NCBI RefSeq assembly: GCF_027319265.1
Contig: NZ_DAHVNP010000031.1
Location: 293,401 to 357,400 of the forward strand
Direction: 5' to 3'
Origin: Ferrimicrobium sp.
GTDB lineage: Bacteria > Actinomycetota > Acidimicrobiia > Acidimicrobiales > Acidimicrobiaceae
DNA length: 64,000 bases
The notes beneath the pieces are model-generated. The model was not told where the DNA came from and ran no database searches. It saw nothing but the letters and a program-made list of their open reading frames with translations. A program made the translations under genes and the position numbers. The stretch's first letter is position 1. Every line of letters starts with the position of its first letter. Positions 7,170 to 16,720 of this stretch are shown in pieces.

Positions 7170-9689
7170 CTACAGTCCGACTACGTCAAAACCACTCTCA
7201 TCGGTGAACTGAGCATCCTCATTGGCGAGCACTGCCACCTCCGAGGAGATAGCCACGATTCCGCGCACGACGGCGGCTTCGGTACGCCTAGCCAACTGGC
7301 CGAGAGGCTGGTCAACATAGACCGCCGCAATCTGACGGGCAAGATCTGCGATCTGCTTGGTGTTACGCACGAAGTCTCCAGGAGGGATCGGTGATAACCG
7401 CAAAATTCGCTCCAACGGTTTCCCATCGGCCCAATCGTAGATCAATTCGCTAAAGCCAACATCTGGAACGCGAGTCAGTGGCAGTTCACGTACCCCCTCG
7501 AGACGCTGCAGCTCACTCGACAGACGGCGAACTTCTCGAAAGCGCTCGATGAGCTCGGGGTGACTAGAACGCAGACCGGTTCCCGTGAAACTCGGTCGTG
7601 GTTCGAAGGTCATCCACGAAAGCACCGAGGCAAAACCTGGTTCGTTGAGCGCTTCGAGCTCCAATGTATCTAGTGCCAGCGCCAACAGGATGTCAGACTC
7701 AGAGTAGAGGCTTGACAAAATGGTGCCAGTGGGAGTGAGCGACCAGCCTCGCGAAAAACCAAACGCCTCCATGACAGAGAGCACACGGTCAAAATAGCCG
7801 GATAAAGCAGCCCGTCGTTGGTTGATGCGCTCCTCGAGTCGCGCTGCCCGACCCTCTTCTCGTAGCTCATGCTCTCGACCAACACCGGTCTCAAGAAACT
7901 CCCTCGATGGTTCCTGATGGTGACGTGCCTTCAGACTCCGCTTGAGTTCCTTGGCAGCCTCTCGCCGCATGAGCTCCTTGCGCCCACGATCCACAGGCGG
8001 CAGCGCGATCCGCTTTTGCAGACGTGCTTCCCGCAGATGCGTTGCGCCGAGGGTGTAGCCGCGACCAGAAGGCGACACCGTCTGAATCTTCATACGACCA
8101 TGAGCGCGATTCGACACCGAAAGGACCACCAGCGAGGCGCGATGCCGAGTCCCTTCAGCCGAAGGGACCGAGATCACCGACCCAGGCACTACCCGTACCT
8201 CATCAACCTCTCCAATCGGCCGGAAGGGGCCATGTCGACGGCGCAATCCACGAAGCTCAGCCTCTAGCCTCACCACCTCAGCATCCTGTGAGAATTGAGC
8301 GAAGGAGAGATTGAGGAGCTCCCTCGCCGCCTCGGGTGTGTAGCGTTTGACAAGATTCGCAGCCATATTGTAGGTAGGTCGAAACGACGATGTGATGGGA
8401 TAGAACTCCCCCTCGACCACCCGAGCGACATCCGCAAAGGTGACTCCGCCACCCCAAGCGACATAGCTGCTACCTCGGTGATCAATCCCACGCCGTCCTG
8501 CCCGTCCTGAGAACTGCGTGTACTCTCCTGGCGAGAGTATCTTATGGGTCTCGCCATTGAACTTGACCATCTTCTCTATCACGACAGAGCGCGCAGGCAT
8601 ATTGATCCCCAGCGACAGGGTCTCGGTCGCAAAAACCACCTTGATCAATAGTCGTTCAAAACACTCCTCCACGATCTCTCGAAACGGAGGGACCAATCCC
8701 GCATGGTGAGGTGCAAAGCCGGCCTCCAAACCCGCCATGAACTCCACATATCCCAATACCTTGAGATCGCGCGGATCAAGTTTCGCCAAACGTCGATCGA
8801 CCACTTCACGAATCATCTCCCGCTCGATCTGGGTCGTCAAGCGAAGGCCACTCGCGACCGTCTCATCGGCGGCAGCCTGACAGCCAGCTCGCGAGAAGAT
8901 GAAGATGATCGCCGGCAATTCTCGGTTCGCTGCGAGGAATTCAATGAGTTCAGGACGGGCCACGCCCCGAGCCTTGGGACCAAACGAGCGTCGAGTGCTC
9001 GAAAGCCATGGAGGGTCAAGTTCGGAACCCTTCGGGTTTGGTCGTCCCCCCTGGAGCACCGGAAGTGCCGTGACTTGACGAGAACGACGATCCGCATAGA
9101 GGTATCGATGCTCAAGGGGTACGGGCCGACCACGTGCTTCGACGACCGTCATCTGGCCCCGAACCTCTCGCATCCAAGCAGCAAAATCATGGACGTTAGA
9201 GACCGTCGCCGAGAGGCATACCAGATTCACATTTCGCGGCAGGTGAATAATCACCTCCTCCCAAACAGCACCTCGGTAAGGATTCTGGAGATAGTGCACC
9301 TCATCAAGCACCACGAGTCCGAGATCGTCGAGCGACTCAAGGCTGGCGTAGATCATGTTACGCAATACCTCGGTCGTCATGACCACCACGCGCGCACCAG
9401 GGTTAATCGAGTTATCACCGGTGAGGAGACCCACATTCTCGGCTCCGAAGGCACGCACAAATTCAGCATATTTCTGGTTTGAGAGCGCCTTCAGCGGAGT
9501 CGTGTAGAAGGTGCGAAGTCCAAGGTCAAGAGCGCGACACGCGCCAAACACCCCTACCAGCGTCTTGCCTGACCCCGTAGGTGCGGCGACAAGCACCGAT
9601 TCATCCCGAAGGATCGCTACAATAGCCTCCTCCTGGAACGGATCAAGCTCGATATCAACCCGATCCTCAAAATGAGAGACAAATGTCAC
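7170..9689 (-). CDS. helY: Ski2/Mtr4-like DEAD/DEAH-box helicase (HelY type)
   Basis: This 839-aa protein has Walker A APTGSGKT (residues 36-43), a DEVH box (VLDEVHYLQNP), motif III LSATVSN and motif VI QFSGRAGRRGID, the hallmarks of the Ski2-like superfamily 2 helicases. A DSHCT-like C-terminal domain follows. Position downstream of tatC matches helY in mycobacteria. It is expected to unwind RNA or RNA-DNA duplexes in the cytoplasm; the substrate is not established here. The gap to tatC is about 90 bp, so it may belong to the same transcript. Confidence 0.9.
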   Translation of the reverse strand: MTFVSHFEDRVDIELDPFQEEAIVAILRDESVLVAAPTGSGKTLVGVFGACRALDLGLRTFYTTPLKALSNQKYAEFVRAFGAENVGLLTGDNSINPGARVVVMTTEVLRNMIYASLESLDDLGLVVLDEVHYLQNPYRGAVWEEVIIHLPRNVNLVCLSATVSNVHDFAAWMREVRGQMTVVEARGRPVPLEHRYLYADRRSRQVTALPVLQGGRPNPKGSELDPPWLSSTRRSFGPKARGVARPELIEFLAANRELPAIIFIFSRAGCQAAADETVASGLRLTTQIEREMIREVVDRRLAKLDPRDLKVLGYVEFMAGLEAGFAPHHAGLVPPFREIVEECFERLLIKVVFATETLSLGINMPARSVVIEKMVKFNGETHKILSPGEYTQFSGRAGRRGIDHRGSSYVAWGGGVTFADVARVVEGEFYPITSSFRPTYNMAANLVKRYTPEAARELLNLSFAQFSQDAEVVRLEAELRGLRRRHGPFRPIGEVDEVRVVPGSVISVPSAEGTRHRASLVVLSVSNRAHGRMKIQTVSPSGRGYTLGATHLREARLQKRIALPPVDRGRKELMRREAAKELKRSLKARHHQEPSREFLETGVGREHELREEGRAARLEERINQRRAALSGYFDRVLSVMEAFGFSRGWSLTPTGTILSSLYSESDILLALALDTLELEALNEPGFASVLSWMTFEPRPSFTGTGLRSSHPELIERFREVRRLSSELQRLEGVRELPLTRVPDVGFSELIYDWADGKPLERILRLSPIPPGDFVRNTKQIADLARQIAAVYVDQPLGQLARRTEAAVVRGIVAISSEVAVLANEDAQFTDESGFDVVGL

Positions 9690-9778
9690 GAAGCTCCCTA
9701 TGCGACACTACGAGCTGGCAGGAACTCTTTCCACCATCAGCGACGAGTATCTACCCTCTTGAGCCTACCACCGCCGGA

Positions 9779-10555
9779 CTACGCCTCCTGACGAACCGTC
9801 TTGCTCCCAGGACGAAGCAGTATGCGTCCCACCAGGATAGCCAACTCATAGAAGACGAGCAGGGGGACCGTCATCGCTGTCAGCGAGTATGGGTCATTGC
9901 TCGGGATAAAGACCGCCACAACAACGATGATGCCTAGCCAGGCATAGCGCCGACGCTTACGGAGCGCCGTAGGTGAGACCGCACCCAATAACTCCAAGAC
10001 AACAAGTACCAGCGGAAACAGAAAGGAGATCCCAAAGGCGATCATCAAGAGCATGAGAAAGTTGAGGTAGTTCTGCGGCGTATAGATTGCATGCACATGG
10101 GCGCCAGCAGCTGATTCGAAAAAGTGGAGGGCATGCGGGAAGACGAGATAGGCCACCATCGCGCCCAAGCCGAAGAGGACGAGCGAACTCAGCACAAAGG
10201 CAAGACCATACCGACGTTCCTTGGAGCGCAACCCCGGTGCGATGAAGCGCCAGAACTGCCACAAGACGATCGGTGAAGCGAAGAACAGACCCGAGATCGC
10301 AGCGACCTTCAGACGGATCGCAAATCCATCAAAGGGACCAGTGACATAGAGACCACAGTTATCCGCACCATTGGTAACGCAGAGCGGATGCATCAAAAAG
10401 GTCAAGATCGAGGGATAGACGATGTAACCGACCACGGCTCCGATCGAAACTGCGATAATGGAGATGATGAGCCGTTTGCGCAGTTCACGCAGATGCTCGA
10501 TCATCGACATCTCATTCGGCGATGTCACCGGCCGTCGGTGCAAACTCAGTCCCAT
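9779..10555 (-). CDS. tatC: Sec-independent protein translocase TatC
   Basis: This 258-aa protein starts at an ATG, has the conserved N-terminal MSMIEHLRELRKRL block and about six hydrophobic membrane segments. It includes SPIVLWQFWRFIAPGL and the FGISFLFPLVLVVLELLG stretch. TatC is the receptor for twin-arginine signal peptides and exports folded proteins across the inner membrane together with TatA. It starts 2 nt after the tatA stop, so the two are cotranscribed and coupled. Confidence 0.97.
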   Translation of the reverse strand: MGLSLHRRPVTSPNEMSMIEHLRELRKRLIISIIAVSIGAVVGYIVYPSILTFLMHPLCVTNGADNCGLYVTGPFDGFAIRLKVAAISGLFFASPIVLWQFWRFIAPGLRSKERRYGLAFVLSSLVLFGLGAMVAYLVFPHALHFFESAAGAHVHAIYTPQNYLNFLMLLMIAFGISFLFPLVLVVLELLGAVSPTALRKRRRYAWLGIIVVVAVFIPSNDPYSLTAMTVPLLVFYELAILVGRILLRPGSKTVRQEA

Positions 10556-10557
10556 GA

Positions 10558-10989
10558 CTAATTCAGATCCGGGGATCCGAGGGTGTACCCAGGACTCGGT
10601 GCCAGAGAGCGCGTCGTCGATGGCGTGGCTGCAGACGAATCATCGAGTGTTCGCGAGGCCCTCGTTTGCACCTCTGGAGCCCTTGTTGCGGGCTGCAGGA
10701 CCGAGTTGACCATTCTTGCTGGCTGCAGGACCGAGCCGACGATACCAGCTGGTTGGAACATCGATGTCACCGTGCCGGCGGTCTTGAGCGTCTCACCTAG
10801 AAAACCACTCACCGCCGAATTGGGAAGATTGCTTACCGAATTGATCTGATTGGTGAGCGACTCTCGATGGCTGCGCAGCGTAGCAAGCAACTCTCCCCCC
10901 TTCTTGGCGAGCTGGGGAAGTCGTTCCGGCCCAAGAAGCACGAGTGCAGCGATAGCCACAAAGGCCAGCTTGATCGGATCAATCTCCAT
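10558..10989 (-). CDS. tatA: Twin-arginine translocase subunit TatA/TatE family
   Basis: This 143-aa protein has an N-terminal membrane helix and the signature LVLLGPERLPQLAKKGGELL of TatA/TatB proteins, followed by an amphipathic helix and a long polar tail. The ATG at 10989 is chosen because GGAGGT precedes it at good spacing; it overlaps the end of trpS by 11 nt. The tail holds a 10-residue repeat around QPA-x-x-V-x-SV (residues 78-103). No separate tatB is seen in the window, so this may serve as a combined TatA/B. Confidence 0.92.
   Translation of the reverse strand: MEIDPIKLAFVAIAALVLLGPERLPQLAKKGGELLATLRSHRESLTNQINSVSNLPNSAVSGFLGETLKTAGTVTSMFQPAGIVGSVLQPARMVNSVLQPATRAPEVQTRASRTLDDSSAATPSTTRSLAPSPGYTLGSPDLN
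10691..10760. repeat. 30-nt tandem repeat in the tatA tail
   Basis: Units start at 10691, 10721 and 10751 (the last partial) and share GGCTGCAGGACCGAG-type cores. Each codes for ten residues containing QPA and SV. The period is in frame, so copy number can vary without breaking tatA. Confidence 0.75.
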
Positions 10990-11995
10990 ACGTAACCTCC
11001 TTGCTGGGTAGAAACCCAATCGCGTCGTAGGCGCGTGATAACGTCTGCGAAGCTACCTCACTTGCTCGCTCGCGACCAATCGCTAACCAGGACACAAGTT
11101 GAGAGCGGTCACCCATGTAGTCCTGATAGCGTTCGCGAATCGGGCTCAACTGCTCGATGACCGCCGTCGCGGTAGCCTCCTTGAGATCGCCATAGCGTAC
11201 AAAGTTGGACGCCACGTCTTTTGGCTCGCGATCGGTCAAAACCGCCAGGATCTCCAGTAAGTTTCGCACGCCTGCCCGCGCCGGATCATCTTCCACATAG
11301 AGTACTTCGTTGAAGAGGTCGGTTTTGGCTTTCGCAATCTTCCTGCGAATCTGATCGTCGCTATCGAGCAGGTAAATATTCCCCTGTCCGTCCGCCGAGG
11401 ACTTACTCATCTTCGCCTCAGGATGGCTAAGATCCATCACCCGTGCCGCCAAAGGCGGGATCACCGCCCGGGGAATCGTGAAAATATCTCCATAGGCATG
11501 GTTAAACCGCGTCGCAACCGTACGAGTGAGCTCGATGTGTTGGCTCTGATCCTCGCCAACCGGCACGAGATCTGTTTGGTAGAGCAAGATGTCTGCCGCC
11601 ATCAGGGCTGGGTAGGTGAACAAACCAGCGCGTACCATCGCCGAACCCCTGGACTTATCCTTGAATTGGATCATCCTTGAGAGCTCCCCATAGGTTGCAG
11701 TGCACTCCATGAGCCAGGCCAACTGCGCATGCCCAGCGACATGACTCTGGACAACCACCGTTGACCGTGTCGGATCAATGCCCACGGCAAAGAGAAGGGC
11801 CGCCATCTGGAGGGTACCCTCCCGCAGTGCTGCCGGGTCGTGTTCGACGGTGAGCGCATGCTGATCAACGATCAAGAAGGTGCTTTCATACTCCTCCTGT
11901 TGGATGCGCCACTGACGAAAGGCACCAAGAAAATTACCAAGGGTCGCCTGCCCTGTTGGCTGTACTCCTGAGAGCACCCGTTCACGCTCGGCCAC
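10979..11995 (-). CDS. trpS: Tryptophanyl-tRNA synthetase
   Basis: This is a class I aminoacyl-tRNA synthetase of 338 aa. It begins VLSGVQPTG, has the HIGH-like block TLGNFLGA and the KMSKS signature (KMSKSSADGQGN near residue 190). It charges tRNA-Trp in the cytoplasm. The GTG at 11995 gives the usual start just before the synthetase fold and has a G-rich stretch upstream; an in-frame TTG at 12013 would add six residues. It overlaps tatA. Placement between the proteasome genes and the Tat genes differs from the mycobacterial order. Confidence 0.95.
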   Translation of the reverse strand: MAERERVLSGVQPTGQATLGNFLGAFRQWRIQQEEYESTFLIVDQHALTVEHDPAALREGTLQMAALLFAVGIDPTRSTVVVQSHVAGHAQLAWLMECTATYGELSRMIQFKDKSRGSAMVRAGLFTYPALMAADILLYQTDLVPVGEDQSQHIELTRTVATRFNHAYGDIFTIPRAVIPPLAARVMDLSHPEAKMSKSSADGQGNIYLLDSDDQIRRKIAKAKTDLFNEVLYVEDDPARAGVRNLLEILAVLTDREPKDVASNFVRYGDLKEATATAVIEQLSPIRERYQDYMGDRSQLVSWLAIGRERASEVASQTLSRAYDAIGFLPSKEVTYGD

Positions 11996-12013
11996 AACCA
12001 ATCCCCACTCCAA

Positions 12014-12372
12014 TCCCGATCGACATCACATCCGCATCGCTCTACCCACCTGACACATGGCCACCTGACACATGGCCAACATCACAAGGGCAGCACTCGC
12101 CACAATGGGTAGCACTTCACGTGCAGAGCCGACCATGATCGGCGCCGCCGATTCCTGCGGACATCATCGGTGTCGGTCCACCCGCCGCCAGCAAAGAGCC
12201 TATTTACCCACCCTCTCAGACTAGCGCTATGGCTTCGCAAACACTACGGCATGAGCCTGCAAGCACCCGCGCTACCGACGACTCACCCGTCGGTGCATAG
12301 CATCCGGGTCATCGGGGCGAGTAGCGAGAACGATATCGGCACAAGCGAGCCCATGGGGCCCGAGCGGAGACG
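12014..12372. other. Intergenic region upstream of trpS
   Basis: No gene is recognised in these 359 bp. It should carry the trpS/tat promoter and holds the 15-nt tandem repeat at 12046-12075. No tRNA or T-box leader motif was seen. Confidence 0.5.
12046..12075. repeat. Perfect 15-nt tandem repeat upstream of trpS
   Basis: The unit CCACCTGACACATGG occurs twice head to tail. It ends about 50-80 bp upstream of the trpS start, inside the likely promoter or leader. It could be a paired protein-binding site. Confidence 0.6.
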
Positions 12373-12714
12373 CTACTGCTCGTATTTGCCTTGGCTATAG
12401 CGGATCAGTCGTTCAAGCCAGGTGGGATCTGCGAGCTGCTGATGAAAGGCGAGAAGGTCGTCGAAGTCGACAGGAGGTCCCACCACCTCCTCCCCTGACT
12501 CCTCGGGCAGTCGCCAGAAGTGAATCTTGACCCCAGAAGAGACCAGAATCTCAACGATACGTTTGTCGACAGCCTTGGAGACGACCATCATGCAACTTGG
12601 GCAACGGAAGACATAACTCGCCTCTCCATTGGATGAACAGAGCATCACCGTCATGGCGTTCGGCGCGATATCGACGTCCCCACACGTCGGACATGAAGCT
12701 CTAATGATTGGCAT
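12373..12714 (-). CDS. Small zinc-ribbon protein, conserved hypothetical
   Basis: This 113-aa protein has two CxxC knuckles, CPTC at residues 8-11 and CPSC near 38-41, separated by a beta-rich stretch, as in zinc ribbons. The C-terminal half is helical and acidic (VDFDDLLAFHQQLAD, WLERLIRYSQ). The ATG follows AGGGAG at good spacing. It lies between lepB and trpS on the same strand. I do not recognise the family; a nucleic-acid or protein adaptor role is possible. Confidence 0.75.
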   Translation of the reverse strand: MPIIRASCPTCGDVDIAPNAMTVMLCSSNGEASYVFRCPSCMMVVSKAVDKRIVEILVSSGVKIHFWRLPEESGEEVVGPPVDFDDLLAFHQQLADPTWLERLIRYSQGKYEQ

Positions 12715-12998
12715 TGCGACTCCCTTCGCCCCTCAAATTCATCCAGTGTCCCAAGTATCGGTACGTTCTGCCTCGACACTAAACCTAATCTGGGATAATT
12801 CCTGGGTTTCTTGAACCGGCTACGATCGCCCTGTTGAGGGAGTCCGACAGCCACAGACGATCTCTGGCACCAGGGCCCATCGCGGGAGCTGGGGCAGCAA
12901 GGAAGTCTCTGTCGCACGGTTGCCAACGAGTGCATGACGGCTACACCCGCGCAACTGCGCACCAAGACCATCCGGGCCCTCTGTCTGTGTGTATCCGC

Positions 12999-13601
12999 CT
13001 AAAAGTAGTGCCACTGTGAGAGCGGCCAGTAGATCAGGATCACCCGACCCACGATCAGTGACCTTGAGATCGGACCAAATACGCGCGAATCTGCAGAGTC
13101 ACCTCGATTGTCGCCCAAGACGTAGTACTCGTTCTTTGGGATATGGATCGGCGATTCTGATGCCGCACTCAACGGGTAGGTCTTGACACCCTTAGGCAGG
13201 AAGGGCTCAGCGATGGGCTTACCGTTGATGTACACCTGGCCATCATGGAACCAGATGGTCTGCCCTGGCAGGCCAATCACCCGTTTCACAAGATAGTGGA
13301 TATTGGCGCTAGTGTGGTCATCAGCCGGTTTATGAAAGACGATGATGTTGCCAAAGCCCACGGAGTGGAGGTGGTAACTCAGCTTGTCAACGATCATATG
13401 ATCGCCGATTTCAATCGTTGGTATCATCGAACCCGACGGGACGAAGAAGGACTCAAAGACATAGGCTCTCACCCCAACGGCGACCACTAGTGCAACCACG
13501 ATGACGATTAGCCAGTTGCGCAGTGTGTGACGTTGTGGATGGGCCGAGTCGTCACCCTCCCCAACTACCGGAGCTGTGTCGTCGGTCGTCTGCTCTGTCA
13601 T
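12999..13601 (-). CDS. lepB: Type I signal peptidase
   Basis: This 200-aa protein has a cytoplasmic N-terminus, one membrane helix (residues 29-46), catalytic Ser58 in PSGSM, catalytic Lys106 in VKRVIGLPG and box [12 protein letters not shown]. It removes signal peptides from exported preproteins at the outer face of the membrane. Its start overlaps the pafA stop by 4 nt (ATGA), so it is translationally coupled to the proteasome genes. That neighbour is unusual and places secretion and Pup-proteasome genes in one transcript. Confidence 0.95.
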   Translation of the reverse strand: MTEQTTDDTAPVVGEGDDSAHPQRHTLRNWLIVIVVALVVAVGVRAYVFESFFVPSGSMIPTIEIGDHMIVDKLSYHLHSVGFGNIIVFHKPADDHTSANIHYLVKRVIGLPGQTIWFHDGQVYINGKPIAEPFLPKGVKTYPLSAASESPIHIPKNEYYVLGDNRGDSADSRVFGPISRSLIVGRVILIYWPLSQWHYF

Positions 13602-14971
13602 AAACCTGCTATCAACCTCTCCACCCGGTCATCATAGGACGCAAATGGGTCTTTCAACATCACCGTCCGCTGCGCCTGGTCATTGAGCTTAAGGTGCACC
13701 CAATCTACCGTGTAATCGCGGTGATGCGCCTTCGCCGCCGCAATAAACTCCCCGCGCAGACGAGCACGCGTGGTCTGCGGCGGGACATCAACTGCCCGCT
13801 TGATACGCTCCTCATCCACGAGTTCAACCGTGCGACCATGCTCAACCAACTTATAGTAGACACTGCGGTTACGGTTGATATCGTGATACTGTAGATCGAC
13901 TAGAGAGACCTGCGGGTGTGACAACGGCAGATCGTGTCGTGCCCGGTACTCTTCAATCAGCCGATACTTCGTTACCCAGTCAACCCGTCCATCGAGCTTC
14001 ATCGGATCAGTACGCAGCGCCTCCAACGCCTCACCCCACATCACCAACGCACGCTGCTCATCCGGTGGAATCGCGTGATTGGCACTGAAGCGTTGCGCGC
14101 GCTCGTAGTAACTCTCCTGTATCTCGAGCGCCGTCATCTCACGACCATTGACCAGTCGCACACGCTTGGTCAATGAAGGATCATGGGAGATCTCACGAAT
14201 CGCTCGAATCGGATTTTCCATAGAGAGATCCCTCAAGACGATGTCATGTTCGAGCAGTCGCAGCACCAGCGACATCGCACCAACCTTCAAGAAGGTGGCC
14301 CACTGCGACATGTTTGAGTCACCAACGATCACGTGCAACCGACGAAAACGCTCCGCATCCGCATGGGGTTCGTCGCGAGTATTAATGATCGGGCGAGAAC
14401 GGGTCGTAGCGGAGGAGACGCCCTCCCAGATGTGCTCAGCACGTTGCGAAAGGGTATAGACCGGGCCTCTGGAGGTGAGCAGCACCTTCCCAGCTCCTGC
14501 ATAGATCTGCCGTGTCACGAGGAAGGGGATCAGCACCTCCACCAAACGCGAAAGATCATCCACGCGCAACGTCAGAAAGTTTTCATGACAACCATAGGAG
14601 TTGCCCGCCGAGTCGGTGTTGTTCTTCAGGAGATAGACCGAACCACGGATCCCCTCCTCACGCATCCGCACCTCCGCAGAGTACGCCAACGATTCAAGGA
14701 TGAGCTCACCAGCTTTGTCATGACTAATCAGGTCCTCAAGACTATCGCATTCCGGGGTCGCGTACTCCGGATGACTGCCAACATCAAGATACAGGCGAGC
14801 ACCGTTTTCAAGGAAGACATTGGAAGAACGCCCCCAGCTCACCACTCGCCGGAATAGGTATCTAGCTACCTCGTCAGGGCTCAAACGACGCTGTCCCCGT
14901 AAGGTGCACGTGACCCCGTATTCATTCTCAATACCAAAGATCCTACGATCGAGCTCCGCCACCCCGCTCAA
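13598..14971 (-). CDS. pafA: Pup-protein ligase PafA
   Basis: This 457-aa protein belongs to the glutamine-synthetase-like ligases. It has the N-terminal FGIENEYGV block, [16 protein letters not shown] for nucleotide and Pup binding, and [27 protein letters not shown]. PafA couples the C-terminal glutamate of Pup to lysines of target proteins using ATP. It is distinct from Dop in lacking the Dop loop and in starting [12 protein letters not shown]. Its start overlaps prcA by 4 nt and its stop overlaps lepB by 4 nt. Confidence 0.97.
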   Translation of the reverse strand: MSGVAELDRRIFGIENEYGVTCTLRGQRRLSPDEVARYLFRRVVSWGRSSNVFLENGARLYLDVGSHPEYATPECDSLEDLISHDKAGELILESLAYSAEVRMREEGIRGSVYLLKNNTDSAGNSYGCHENFLTLRVDDLSRLVEVLIPFLVTRQIYAGAGKVLLTSRGPVYTLSQRAEHIWEGVSSATTRSRPIINTRDEPHADAERFRRLHVIVGDSNMSQWATFLKVGAMSLVLRLLEHDIVLRDLSMENPIRAIREISHDPSLTKRVRLVNGREMTALEIQESYYERAQRFSANHAIPPDEQRALVMWGEALEALRTDPMKLDGRVDWVTKYRLIEEYRARHDLPLSHPQVSLVDLQYHDINRNRSVYYKLVEHGRTVELVDEERIKRAVDVPPQTTRARLRGEFIAAAKAHHRDYTVDWVHLKLNDQAQRTVMLKDPFASYDDRVERLIAGL

Positions 14972-15654
14972 CCAGGATCACCAACCAAGCTCTGCAACTC
15001 AACTCCAACGATCCTACGAAAGGTTCTGCGTTCGCCGCGATCCTCGAGGACTGCAATCTCAAGATCCTCATACTGCAACTGGTGCTCGTCCTCGCTTAAG
15101 GCTCCGATACAGGCATGGAGAGCATCCCGAAGGTCCCAACCATCTGCATACGATCCCGCAAAACGCTCCGCGATCGCGTCAGAGTCGCCCCCGATCACCG
15201 CAAAGTGTTGCTCGTCAACGACCGTCCCGTCGTAGAGAATATGGAACAGCTGCGAGTCCTTACCTGCGGTCCCAAGTTCAGCCACCAGAATCTCCACCTC
15301 AAGCGGCTTCACCTCGTGGGTGAAGACTTGGCCGAGATACTGCGCATAGAGGTTTGCCAGACTTCTCGCGTCGACATCGTCGCGAGCGTATGCAAATCCC
15401 TTCGTGTCCGCATGGCGAATACCCGCCACTCGCAGCTGATCGAATTCGTTGTACTTACCGACCCCAGCAAAGGCAATCCGGTCATAGATCTCCGAGACCT
15501 TGTGGAGAGAACGCGAAGGGTTCTCTGCGCATAACAAAACGCCGACTTGGTACACGGCACCGATGAGCGCACGCCCCCGAGCAATGCCCTTTCGGGCATA
15601 GTCGGCGCGATCCTTCATCATCTGCTCAGGAGCTACGTAAAAGGGCATACTCAT
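14968..15654 (-). CDS. prcA: Proteasome alpha subunit
   Basis: This 228-aa protein begins [23 protein letters not shown], typical of actinobacterial alpha subunits, and has [21 protein letters not shown] and the [19 protein letters not shown] region. Seven copies form each outer ring of the 20S core, whose N-termini gate the pore and dock Mpa. Start and stop both overlap neighbours by 4 nt (prcB and pafA), a tightly coupled operon. Confidence 0.96.
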   Translation of the reverse strand: MSMPFYVAPEQMMKDRADYARKGIARGRALIGAVYQVGVLLCAENPSRSLHKVSEIYDRIAFAGVGKYNEFDQLRVAGIRHADTKGFAYARDDVDARSLANLYAQYLGQVFTHEVKPLEVEILVAELGTAGKDSQLFHILYDGTVVDEQHFAVIGGDSDAIAERFAGSYADGWDLRDALHACIGALSEDEHQLQYEDLEIAVLEDRGERRTFRRIVGVELQSLVGDPG

Positions 15655-16457
15655 TCTGGCTGTCTCCTTGTCGTCAACTCCGTCTCCAATTCATGGGCGA
15701 GCATGCTGAGCTCGTCATCACCAACCCGTGCATACCCAGAGGCATCGATCACACCAATCACGGGGAAAATACCTCGCAAAAGGTCCGGCCCTCCGGTGGC
15801 AGAGTCCTCTTGAGCCGCCTCAAAGAGCGCCTTCGTCGCCAAGCGGACGACATCGTCACGACTCATCCCAGGACGGAAGCCGAGTCGAAGCGTGGCACGA
15901 GCATCGCGACCACCCGATCCTGTCGCATAGAACGACTCCTCCTCGTACTTGCCTCCTGCGATATCGTAGGTAAAGATTCTCCCTTGATTTCGATGGAGAT
16001 CCCAACCCGCAAAAAGCGGGACAACTGCAAGCCCCTGCATCGCCATGCCAAGATTCGACCGAATCATCTGTGCCAGCTGATTCGCCTTGCCCTCAAGGGA
16101 AAGCACGGTCCCTTCAACCTTCTCATAATGCTCCAGCTGGACCTGGAAAAGCCGCACCATCTCGATAGCAGGGCCAGCCGCGCCGGCAATCGCTACCGCC
16201 GAGAAGCGATCTGCAGGAAATACCTTTTCGATGGTCCGATTCGCAATGATATTGCCCTCGGTGGCACGACGATCACCAGCGATCACCACGCCATCGCGGA
16301 ATCGCACCGCAGCGATGGTGGTCCCATGAGGAACGCCCGAGATCTCCGGTGAACCCGACTGTCGCGTCACCTGCGTACCGCGCTCATCGAGGCGACCTAA
16401 AAGACCACAGAAATCTGGACCCGGGTCACGAACTACATCAAACAATGGCAGCGCCAA
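15651..16457 (-). CDS. prcB: Proteasome beta subunit
   Basis: This 268-aa precursor has a propeptide of about 45 residues ending in HG before Thr46, the N-terminal nucleophile after self-cleavage. Asp62 and Lys78 lie at the equivalents of Asp17 and Lys33 of mature beta subunits, so the active site is intact (GDRRAT and RTIEKVF). It forms the inner catalytic rings of the 20S proteasome. Pup lies 37 bp upstream and prcA overlaps downstream. Confidence 0.97.
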   Translation of the reverse strand: MALPLFDVVRDPGPDFCGLLGRLDERGTQVTRQSGSPEISGVPHGTTIAAVRFRDGVVIAGDRRATEGNIIANRTIEKVFPADRFSAVAIAGAAGPAIEMVRLFQVQLEHYEKVEGTVLSLEGKANQLAQMIRSNLGMAMQGLAVVPLFAGWDLHRNQGRIFTYDIAGGKYEEESFYATGSGGRDARATLRLGFRPGMSRDDVVRLATKALFEAAQEDSATGGPDLLRGIFPVIGVIDASGYARVGDDELSMLAHELETELTTRRQPE

Positions 16458-16494
16458 CGCCTACCGCCTCTCTCTTTCCATCAGCCAGCAGTGT

Positions 16495-16689
16495 CTACTG
16501 TCCGCCCTTTTGGACATAGTTGCGGACAAACTCCTCCGCGTTATCCTCTAGTACCTCATCAATCTCATCGAGAATGTCGTCAAGCTCTGCCTTGAGCTGA
16601 TCGGAGCGCTCCGTCGAAGGAGCAGCCTCCTCCTCGACGACCTCCTCTCGATTCGATGACGATTTTCGCACTTGTTCACGTTCAGCCAT
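16495..16689 (-). CDS. pup: Prokaryotic ubiquitin-like protein Pup
   Basis: This 64-aa acidic, mostly disordered protein ends ...VQKGGQ. The terminal Gln means it must be deamidated by Dop to Glu before PafA can ligate it. The coiled-coil segment SDQLKAELDDILDEIDEVLE is the region that binds the Mpa coiled coils. GAGGTGG precedes the ATG. It lies between dop and prcB as in mycobacteria. Confidence 0.97.
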   Translation of the reverse strand: MAEREQVRKSSSNREEVVEEEAAPSTERSDQLKAELDDILDEIDEVLEDNAEEFVRNYVQKGGQ

Positions 16690-16720
16690 GCATCCACCTC
16701 ATCTTTGCACTTTATCCTAG

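Noticed and set aside
8703..9482. Open frame of 259 aa on the plus strand
   Set aside because: Antisense to the HelY-type helicase, whose motifs are clear; no family-like sequence in the plus frame.
12014..12372. T-box leader for trpS
   Set aside because: No T-box sequence (TGGNACCGCG type) was found; only the 15-nt tandem repeat stands out.
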